Assembly: GCF_000834655.1 (NCBI RefSeq)
Contig: NZ_JXQQ01000010.1
Location: forward strand, 186,001-250,000
From: Variovorax paradoxus
GTDB lineage: Bacteria; Pseudomonadota; Gammaproteobacteria; Burkholderiales; Burkholderiaceae_C
DNA: 64,000 nt
Reading direction: 5' to 3'
Shown here: piece by piece, positions 36,918 to 43,254 of the stretch
Position numbering within the stretch: position 1 is the stretch's first letter
Layout of the letters: each line of letters begins with the position of its first letter
The notes under the pieces: model-generated
What the model was told of the DNA's origin: nothing
Databases searched by the model: none
The model's input: only the letters and a program-made list of their open reading frames with translations
Program-made: the position numbers and the translations under genes

Positions 36918-37151
36918 CATGCCAATTTGCTCTCTGGTCCAAAGGGGGTCAGTCCCGAACTTTAGTGCCAATGCATCACGCACACGCACTGTTTTCTAGA
37001 CCTCGACCCGTACTTCACGGCGCTGCTTCAGTCCGAGGGACGCACACGCGAGCGCGAGCTTGTCTCGGACTCAAGTGGCAAGGAAAGCATGGCGCACACG
37101 GGCGTCGTTGCCACGCGGACGGCACGCCTCCTCGCTCCCGGCCTATTAAAT

Positions 37152-37176
37152 ATGACAGTGTTCCCCCTTCTGTCAT
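37152..37176. promoter_or_regulatory. Candidate quorum-sensing operator upstream of luxI
   Basis: ATGACAG and CTGTCAT form perfect 7-bp arms with an 11-bp spacer, 38 bp upstream of the luxI start, the right distance for promoter control. It does not fit the classical 20-bp CTG-N10-CAG box, so binding by the LuxR protein is a hypothesis. The rest of 36815-37213 holds no gene. Confidence 0.45.
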
Positions 37177-37213
37177 CGGGCTGTAATGCGGCCTCATTCA
37201 GCGAGGTGGCCCC

Positions 37214-37810
37214 ATGGAGATCATTGCGGGAACGGTCGAGTCTTTCTCCGCGGACGTGCTGTTCGACATGGCGCGCTACCGGCACCACGTCTTCGTCGAG
37301 AAGCTGGGTTGGAAGCTCCATACGCGTGGCAGGCTCGAACTGGACGAGTTCGACCGGAAAGACACTATCTATCTGATCGCGCGCGATCCGGATGGACGGG
37401 TCGTTGGAACCAGTCGCCTGTTGCCGACTTACCGGCCCTATTTGCTGGCCAGCGTCTTTCCTCAACTGCTCGGCGGTAACCCTGCGCCGTGCTCGCCAAA
37501 GGTCTGGGAGCTGTCGCGCTTCGCTGTGGCCGACGGCGCGCAGGTTGGCGCCGGCGACGATCCGCAGGCATGGTCGCTCGCGTTGGACATGCTGGGTGTC
37601 GCGATGCGCACCGTGGCCAAGGAGGGCGGACAGCGACTGATCTGCGCCTCGCCATTGGGCATCGAGCGCATCCTGCGCCGCGCGGGCTTGCCAACGCACC
37701 GCGTGGCGCCACCGGTGCTGGTCGAGGGACAGCACCTGTTCGCCTGCTTGATCGAAGTGGACAAGGATTGGGCCTCGCGGCGGGACCGTCGCACCGCCGC
37801 TGTGGCATGA
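37214..37810 (+). CDS. luxI: LuxI-family acyl-homoserine-lactone synthase
   Basis: 198 aa, normal LuxI length. The ten residues conserved across active AHL synthases are present in register: Arg23, Phe27, Trp33, Glu42, Asp44, Asp47, Arg68, Phe82, Glu99 and Arg102. GTSRLLPT and VWELSRFAV are the usual family motifs. It would join S-adenosylmethionine and an acyl-ACP to make a diffusible signal; chain length cannot be read. It converges with luxR, 38 bp apart, next to partition and conjugation genes. Confidence 0.93.
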   Translation: MEIIAGTVESFSADVLFDMARYRHHVFVEKLGWKLHTRGRLELDEFDRKDTIYLIARDPDGRVVGTSRLLPTYRPYLLASVFPQLLGGNPAPCSPKVWELSRFAVADGAQVGAGDDPQAWSLALDMLGVAMRTVAKEGGQRLICASPLGIERILRRAGLPTHRVAPPVLVEGQHLFACLIEVDKDWASRRDRRTAAVA

Positions 37811-37813
37811 GAT

Positions 37814-37836
37814 GCCCGCGACCGAACGACGCGGGC
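37814..37836. terminator. Hairpin between convergent luxI and luxR
   Basis: GCCCGCG and CGCGGGC form a 7-bp stem with a 9-nt loop, just after the luxI stop and before the luxR stop, so it could end transcription from both sides. No T-tract follows, so efficiency is uncertain. Confidence 0.4.
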
Positions 37837-37848
37837 GACGATCACCCT

Positions 37849-38562
37849 TCAGTTCAGAAGGCCCAGGCGCGAGGCGCGCGTCGCTGCCGCGTACTTGTTG
37901 TTGACGCCCAGGCTGGTAATGGCATTCCTGAAATGAAATTCGACCGTGGGCTTCGAGATCCCGACGATGGAAGCAATCTCGTCGCTCGTCTTGCCATCGC
38001 CCGTCCAGCGCAAGAGCTCCACCTGCCGCCGCTTCAGCGGGGGGATCCCCTTGAGCGGGCTCTCGCCCAGGAGCGGGCAGAGCGCGCGGTGGGCAGTGAT
38101 GACCAGCCACTGAAGCAGCGTGTCCTTGGCGCGCATCTCGGCGGTGGTCAGCGACTCGCACGAGCGGGCGAGCGACAGCATCCCGACACGCGCATCGGCC
38201 TCGAAGACCGATTGAGAAAACCCCACGCGCAGGCCGAACGAGCGCGCCTCGTCCCACAGCCCGGGCGCAGTACGGAAGACCTCGTTGCTCCAGATGACCG
38301 GTGCGCCGCTGCGAACGCCGTGGGCCACGGTCGGATCGATGTCGAGGTATCCCGCATCGAGGTAGCGACGGTTCCATCGCGAGTCGTACGTGCTGAGCAT
38401 CGCCGTCTTGGGCCGCGTCAACGGCACCAGAACGCGCAGTCCGTAGGCGCAGTGCTCGAAGCCCAGGTGCCTGGCTGCCGCGCTGATCTGCGCGAGCACC
38501 TGGTGCGGCTCACTCGCCTCGCTCAATCGCGCGAGAACGTCTTGGGTCCAATCTTTCATCAT
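37849..38562 (-). CDS. luxR: LuxR-family AHL-responsive transcriptional regulator
   Basis: 237 aa. The autoinducer-binding domain has the conserved Trp63, Tyr67, Asp76, Pro77, Trp91 and Gly114 of AHL-binding LuxR proteins. The C-terminal HTH (about 170-237) has LLRWTGDGKTSDEIASIVGI and VEFHFRNAITSLGV. The start is taken at ATG 38562, which begins directly with the domain; the frame stays open upstream as a non-coding shadow. The convergent luxI beside it makes a cognate pair very likely. Targets are unknown; the neighbouring parAB and T4SS operons are obvious candidates. Confidence 0.92.
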   Translation of the reverse strand: MMKDWTQDVLARLSEASEPHQVLAQISAAARHLGFEHCAYGLRVLVPLTRPKTAMLSTYDSRWNRRYLDAGYLDIDPTVAHGVRSGAPVIWSNEVFRTAPGLWDEARSFGLRVGFSQSVFEADARVGMLSLARSCESLTTAEMRAKDTLLQWLVITAHRALCPLLGESPLKGIPPLKRRQVELLRWTGDGKTSDEIASIVGISKPTVEFHFRNAITSLGVNNKYAAATRASRLGLLN

Positions 38563-38589
38563 TGCTCTTCCTGCGTCGTGGGCATTTCC

Positions 38590-38639
38590 CACCTGCTCCG
38601 TCGCGCAGTCGACGCTGTACTGACGCCATCGAGCAGGTG
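38590..38639. promoter_or_regulatory. Long-spaced inverted repeat upstream of luxR
   Basis: CACCTGCTC (38590-38598) and GAGCAGGTG (38631-38639) are perfect 9-bp arms 32 bp apart, 28-77 bp before the luxR start, in the divergent gap to the AraC gene. Operator or long-stem leader hairpin; only symmetry is observed. Confidence 0.45.
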
Positions 38640-38885
38640 CCACTGCGCGGCTCTGCTTCAGTCCTCGAGCCATCGCAACAGCGCCACCGGCGCGCCGTGT
38701 CGTACTGGACATCTCGGCGCGAGATCGAGGTGGGTCCGAAAGTCTAGAAGCGCTCTCCCACGCCTGGAGGCAAAATTCACCACCATTTCTGCCAATCTCG
38801 CGAGCTTCGCCCTCGCGCGCACTGGCGCAGTTCGGCACGGGTCCGGGAGGGTGCCGGTTGATTCCCCACACGTTGGCTTCTCACG

Positions 38886-39863
38886 ATGCACAAGGTCTGG
38901 CTCCTGCTGTTTCCCGGCTTTCTTCTTGTCGATGTCGTCGACATGCGCGCTGTCTTTGAGGCTGCCGCGAGGACCCTGCGCCGGCGGCGAGACAACCTTG
39001 CCGGTTACAACCTTCGACTGACCTCTGCCGCAGGCGGCCCGGTCCTGAGTTCCAGCGGCGTGGCGCTCTCGACCAGTGCATTGCCGCGCCAGCTGGTGGG
39101 TCGCACGGCCTCGCTCGTCATCAGTGGCGATCCAACCCCGGTCACTGGCCCGTCAAGCGTGCCGCGCCTGCGCGAGTGGTTGCGTGACAACGGCAGACAG
39201 CTGCGCCGGTGCGCCTTGATGGGCACCAAGGCGTGGATGCCGCTGCTGCAGGACACAAAAGCAGCGCGGCGACGCCCGCTCGCCGCACCAGTCGCGCCTG
39301 GGCGCAGGATGAAGGGACGCGACCGCGTCGTCGGACGGATCGGAACGCGCGCCTGGCGCATTGCTGAACCCGGCCAAGGTAGGGACCTCGCGCTGTCCTG
39401 GATCGAGGAGGACAGGGGCACTGAATTCGCGCGACGGCTTTCGTCGCACCCGCCTGGCCCCTGCCCCCATCGCCATGGCGTCCCTCGCCATCGTCAAGTG
39501 CCGACCAACCTGCCCGCACCGGACGCCCGGGTCGATGCATTGCATCAATGGATCGCGAACCATCTGCACGAGAAGCTCAGCGTCGCCCGCCTGGCGCAGG
39601 AGGTTCACATGTCCATCCGTTCCTTCGTACGCTTCTACGAGCGCGCAACGGGTCTCTCGCCAGGGCGTGGCGTGCAGCAGATTCGCCTGGACACGGCCCG
39701 CCGCCTGATCGAGACGAGTACACGTCCCTTCAAGGCCATCGCCGCGCAATGCGGCTATGGATCCCAGGAAGTGATGCGCCGGGCCTTTGTTCGCGACCTG
39801 CGGATGACGCCGCGCGAATACCGGACGCGCCACATGATGATGAAAAGCGTCCGTCGCGCCTAG
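38886..39863 (+). CDS. AraC-family regulator (GlxA-like layout, degenerate N-terminal domain)
   Basis: 325 aa. The C-terminal ~110 residues are a clear AraC double HTH (WIANHLHEKLSVARLAQEVH, GLSPGRGVQQIRLDTARRLI, AIAAQCGYGSQEVMRRAFV, RMTPREYR). The N-terminal part starts like a GlxA DJ-1/PfpI-type domain (KVWLLLFPGFLLVDVVDMRA) and keeps DLALSWIEEDRG, but the middle (about 100-160) is basic and no longer resembles the family, so it is partly decayed or frame-altered. It diverges from luxR across 323 bp. Target genes are unknown. Confidence 0.72.
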   Translation: MHKVWLLLFPGFLLVDVVDMRAVFEAAARTLRRRRDNLAGYNLRLTSAAGGPVLSSSGVALSTSALPRQLVGRTASLVISGDPTPVTGPSSVPRLREWLRDNGRQLRRCALMGTKAWMPLLQDTKAARRRPLAAPVAPGRRMKGRDRVVGRIGTRAWRIAEPGQGRDLALSWIEEDRGTEFARRLSSHPPGPCPHRHGVPRHRQVPTNLPAPDARVDALHQWIANHLHEKLSVARLAQEVHMSIRSFVRFYERATGLSPGRGVQQIRLDTARRLIETSTRPFKAIAAQCGYGSQEVMRRAFVRDLRMTPREYRTRHMMMKSVRRA

Positions 39864-39977
39864 CCGATCCAGGCCCCGCCAGCGCGATGGCGAGGCACCC
39901 GATGCAAGGTGCCAGCCGCGGCCGTGTGCGGCGAATGCGCTGCAGCATCGATGCCCGTCGGCGCAGCGGCCCGATCG

Positions 39978-40871
39978 CTACTCCTCCGTCGCCCAGCACA
40001 CCGGCCGCAAGTCCGCCAATGGGAGCATGGCCCGCGTCCCATCACCGAACTGGACCTCGCCGACGTTGCCATCCTGCGCCTTGATGCGCAACGAGCCACG
40101 CCGTCCACCATGCTCCACCACAAGCACCGTGCGGCCGGCACTGACCGCCCTGGCGGCGCCGCCCGCAGCGGGCGTCGCGTTTTCGCGCGACGCGAGCGAA
40201 CGCGAGCCCACGGCGGTTTGGACGCGACCGATGGGGCCGCCACGAGAGAGCAACTCATCGAATTCCTGTGGTCGATCGCGCGCGACGGCGACCAACTGGT
40301 AAAGCATCCGCACGTCGCCGCCGACCCGGCCCTCATCCACGGCCGCTCGCAGTTGCTGCGGTGCGTCGCGCAACCGTGCGGCCTCGGTGATGAAAGAGCG
40401 CGGCCGTCCGAGCCGCCGTGCGATCTCGGCGCGCGAGTGGCCTTGCCTTTCCCGCTCGGCAATGAAGTCCGCCAGGTCGAACGGCGACATGTCCTCGCGG
40501 TGCAGGTTCTCCGCCGCCTGTGCGTACGGATCGATCCGCTCATCCAAAAACGCTGGAACGGCGGACAACCCCGCCAGGCGCGCCGCGCGCACGCGGCGCT
40601 CGCCGCGATTGACCATGTAACGGTCCTCGTGCTCGGGATGACCTCGCAGCGAGACTGGCTCGAGCACCCCATGCTGCCGGATCGAGTCGGCGAGCGCCTC
40701 GATCGGTTCATTGCGGACCCGACGACGCGGTTGGAGGGGATCGAGATCGATGCGGTCGAGCGCCACTTGCATCGGCGAGCCCGGGCTGGCGCCGACAGCG
40801 TCGCCCGCGAGCAGATCCGCTGCCCTGAACTGCGACAGGACGCCCAGATCCAGTCCATCCGCCGCATTCAT
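39978..40871 (-). CDS. parB: ParB/RepB/KorB-family partition protein
   Basis: 297 aa. ParB N-terminal motif GERRVRAARLAG at about 90-101, an HTH at about 144-166 (HSRAEIARRLGRPRSFITEA), and a C-terminal small beta-barrel-like region (VLVVEHGGRRGSLRIKAQDG). The layout is KorB-like: KorB of IncP plasmids is both partition protein and global repressor. It overlaps parA by 4 bp. A KorB-type operator (TTTAGC-type palindrome) was not found in this window, so the DNA target is unknown. Confidence 0.88.
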   Translation of the reverse strand: MNAADGLDLGVLSQFRAADLLAGDAVGASPGSPMQVALDRIDLDPLQPRRRVRNEPIEALADSIRQHGVLEPVSLRGHPEHEDRYMVNRGERRVRAARLAGLSAVPAFLDERIDPYAQAAENLHREDMSPFDLADFIAERERQGHSRAEIARRLGRPRSFITEAARLRDAPQQLRAAVDEGRVGGDVRMLYQLVAVARDRPQEFDELLSRGGPIGRVQTAVGSRSLASRENATPAAGGAARAVSAGRTVLVVEHGGRRGSLRIKAQDGNVGEVQFGDGTRAMLPLADLRPVCWATEE

Positions 40872-41656
40872 GCCGGCGCATCCACTGGCGTCGGCTCGCT
40901 CGAGCCGTCGATGCGTTGCTGCAGCAACTCAAACACCCGCATCACTTCGAGACTGGCCTCGCGTGCCGCGCTCTTGGGCAGCCGCCACACCGGCAAGCCT
41001 GCGGCCAGCGCTTCGGGAATCGCAGAGCGCGTCGAGATCCGTGCCGGCAGCACAAACTCCCGGAAATTCAAGGCCAGGTCCTGCATCGCCGCCTTCTGCC
41101 GCAATGAATGCGGATTGAACCGGTTCAACACGATGGTCGCCAGCCTCAGCTGGGGGTTGTAGCGCCGTCTGACACCGAAGATGGTTCTGAGCATGTCGGC
41201 GACTCCGTCGATGCTGTACTCCTCCAGCTCGATCGGGCAGGTCACGGCGTTCGCGGCGATCAGCGCCGCACTCAAACGCAGGCCCAACGCCGGCGGCGTG
41301 TCGATCACGACGGCGTCGAAGTCCCGTGCCAGTGTTGTCACATTGCTGCGGAACGCGGGGATCACCATCTCTGCCCGCGCGAGTTCGATGTCGGCCAGCT
41401 TTTTGCTGGCCGGCACCAGGGCGATGGTTTTGTCGCTCGGCGGACTGATCGACCGCATCTGCTGTCCAAAGAGCTGCGTCGCCTCGACGCCCGCCGTGAA
41501 CCGGCGGAGAGACTTCGAACTGTTCGCCTGCGCGTCAAGGTCGATCACGCATACCGACTGACGTCGCACGTCGGCCAGCCAGCATGCGTACAGCACCGCC
41601 AGCGTGGACTTGCCGACGCCGCCTTTCTGGTTGCCAAAGATCACCACGTTGCCCAT
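40868..41656 (-). CDS. parA: ParA-family partition ATPase
   Basis: 262 aa with the deviant Walker A KGGVGKS near residues 11-17, preceded by FGNQ, and Walker A' VVIDTPPALG. It is the IncC/Soj-type partner of the ParB protein and would move the replicon between daughter cells. No N-terminal HTH is present (type Ib-like size). The promoter faces the T4SS operon across a 124-bp gap. Confidence 0.93.
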   Translation of the reverse strand: MGNVVIFGNQKGGVGKSTLAVLYACWLADVRRQSVCVIDLDAQANSSKSLRRFTAGVEATQLFGQQMRSISPPSDKTIALVPASKKLADIELARAEMVIPAFRSNVTTLARDFDAVVIDTPPALGLRLSAALIAANAVTCPIELEEYSIDGVADMLRTIFGVRRRYNPQLRLATIVLNRFNPHSLRQKAAMQDLALNFREFVLPARISTRSAIPEALAAGLPVWRLPKSAAREASLEVMRVFELLQQRIDGSSEPTPVDAPA

Positions 41657-41704
41657 GACTTGCTCCTCAGGCTCGACCGCCGTGCAGCGACGCTCACGAA
41701 ATTT

Positions 41705-41745
41705 GGCGGTCCGCCCCGATCTGCGCCACTATCAAAAGAAATAGT
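41705..41745. promoter_or_regulatory. Two inverted repeats in the parA-T4SS divergent control region
   Basis: GGCGG-T-CCGCC (41705-41715) and ACTAT-N8-ATAGT (41728-41745) lie in the only gap between the leftward partition operon and the rightward conjugation operon. They could bind the ParB/KorB-like protein or another regulator to coordinate replicon maintenance and transfer. No evidence beyond symmetry and place. Confidence 0.4.
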
Positions 41746-41780
41746 CGACACGTGCAGGGCCAAGTCGGACATTGCGTCCC

Positions 41781-42347
41781 ATGCAACTGACGGATGTTCA
41801 CTGCAGCGATGTGTTCGGTAGGGGCCGGCGAACGATCTGGCTTTCCCTCCTTGCATCCGCGGCCTTGATGCTCCACGCGGACAGGGTGCGCGCACAGGCC
41901 GGCCCCCTCGCATCGCACATCATCGCCCCGCCGGTACAGGCCGTCCGAGACGACGACCGCGTCGAGATTCTTCGCCAGGAGCTGAAACGGTCCGAAGAGC
42001 AGTTGCAAAGCCTGGTACGCCGCAAGGCCGAGCGCCTCATCGCAAATGACATGCAGGGTGCGAACGAGAGCGAGGCGCAGCGTCTTCGCACGCTTGACGA
42101 CATTGCGGGCCTCAAGCGGGAGATCGGAATGACGTCCGCCGTCGCGGGCCGAGCCATTGCGCTCAAGCCCCCTGCTCCCCAGGCCAAGAACCGCCCCACT
42201 TTGAACATGGACGCGGCGCAGGCACCCTGGTGGGATGTCTATCGCAGCCGCACGCATGCCGGCCTGCCTGTCTCTCGCGCTGGTTCGACTTTGTCTGACT
42301 ACGGTGCTCGCAATGCTCCCGAGCTTCCCACAGGAGTCTCCCCATGA
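41781..42347 (+). CDS. Exported coiled-coil protein, first gene of T4SS operon (unknown)
   Basis: 188 aa from ATG 41781 (a TTG three codons upstream is possible). The signal peptide (TIWLSLLASAALMLHADRVRAQA) is followed by a coiled coil (VEILRQELKRSEEQLQSLVR). It is not a lytic transglycosylase, so it does not replace VirB1. It overlaps virB2 by 4 bp (ATGA). Function unknown; position suggests assembly or surface role in the conjugation machine. Confidence 0.72.
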   Translation: MQLTDVHCSDVFGRGRRTIWLSLLASAALMLHADRVRAQAGPLASHIIAPPVQAVRDDDRVEILRQELKRSEEQLQSLVRRKAERLIANDMQGANESEAQRLRTLDDIAGLKREIGMTSAVAGRAIALKPPAPQAKNRPTLNMDAAQAPWWDVYRSRTHAGLPVSRAGSTLSDYGARNAPELPTGVSP

Positions 42348-42862
42348 CCACCATCTCGATCCCCAGTCGGGTTCTGTTTGCAGTCGCCACGGGACCTTGT
42401 TGTGGGCGCATCCCCGCGCACACCAGCATGCACCGCCAGCCAGCATGGCGCCCACCATCCGTCGCACCGAGCCAACCGCAGCTCAAGGGATTCTCTTATC
42501 CGGATCAACACCACGGATCAAAGCGCGGTCGGGGCCCGATACGGCATGCCCGCATCCGGCCCGCGGGCGACGTCTGCGGCCGTGCCCAGTGCCTCGGCCT
42601 GCTGTTCGTCGCAGCGCTAGTCATCACCCATCCCGAAGCCGCGCTGGCAGGAAGTCCGTTCGCGACTGGCGCGAATGCCACCCAACAGCAGCTCGTTGCC
42701 ATCCTGACACCGCTTGCGGCGGTCGCTGTGATGGTCTCCGGCGCGATGGCCTGGTTCGGGCGTCTGAGTTGGTGGTGGATGGTCGCCGTGGTGATCGGGA
42801 CCGTGCTGGTCTTCGGTGGCCCGCAGATCGTGTCCTGGATCCGTGGGCTGTTCGGTGTCTGA
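42344..42862 (+). CDS. virB2: VirB2-like major pilin precursor
   Basis: 172 aa. The C-terminal ~70 residues match VirB2: signal region (LGLLFVAALVITHPEAALAG), then two hydrophobic helices (QLVAILTPLAAVAVMVSGAM and WWWMVAVVIGTVLVFGG) with a short polar loop. The ~85-residue N-terminal leader before the signal region is unusually long and basic, so the true start may lie further in; the ATGA overlap with the upstream gene supports 42344. After processing it would form the conjugative pilus. Confidence 0.82.
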   Translation: MTTISIPSRVLFAVATGPCCGRIPAHTSMHRQPAWRPPSVAPSQPQLKGFSYPDQHHGSKRGRGPIRHARIRPAGDVCGRAQCLGLLFVAALVITHPEAALAGSPFATGANATQQQLVAILTPLAAVAVMVSGAMAWFGRLSWWWMVAVVIGTVLVFGGPQIVSWIRGLFGV

Positions 42863-42874
42863 GGAAATTGACCC

Positions 42875-43240
42875 ATGAGCCGCAACCAAGGCATCACCGC
42901 CGATCCCCTGTTCGTGGGCATGACGCGGCCCCCGATGGTCTGGGGCGTCACCTATTCAGCCATGATGTTCAACATCCTCGTCACGACGGAATCGTTCATC
43001 GTGACGAAGAACCTTGCCTGGCTGCTTGCCTTCGTGCCGCTGCACGGTGTGCTCTGCCTGCTGTGCCTGTACGAGCCGCGCTTCTTCGACCTGCTTCAGC
43101 TGTGGGGGCGCACGCGCCTTCCCGCCTTGCTTGCCGGCAATCTGCGGTTCTGGCACGCCAACTCCTACAGCCCGCTGGCGCTGGACATGCCCGACCTGCG
43201 GGGCTGCCGCCGGCGGACAGCGGCGGCATCGGTGATCTGA
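42875..43240 (+). CDS. virB3: VirB3-family T4SS inner-membrane protein
   Basis: 121 aa. ADPLFVGMTRPPMVWGVTYS start and two adjacent hydrophobic segments (MMFNILVTTESFIV and LAWLLAFVPLHGVLCLLCLY), followed by a basic tail. VirB3 works with VirB4 in pilus assembly. GAGGA lies upstream of the ATG, 13 bp after virB2 and 14 bp before virB4. Confidence 0.9.
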   Translation: MSRNQGITADPLFVGMTRPPMVWGVTYSAMMFNILVTTESFIVTKNLAWLLAFVPLHGVLCLLCLYEPRFFDLLQLWGRTRLPALLAGNLRFWHANSYSPLALDMPDLRGCRRRTAAASVI

Positions 43241-43254
43241 CTCGGAATCCGCCA

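Noticed and set aside
37152..37176. Classical lux box upstream of luxI.
   Set aside because: The repeat has the wrong half-site orientation and spacing for the canonical 20-bp box; reported only as a candidate operator.
40868..41780. KorB-type operator or parS site near parA/parB.
   Set aside because: No TTTAGCSGCTAAA-like palindrome or parS consensus was found; only unrelated short inverted repeats are present.
42235..43254. N-terminal extension of VirB4 from 42235 (1175 aa).
   Set aside because: It overlaps virB2 and virB3 in other frames; the VirB4 pattern begins at ATG 43255.
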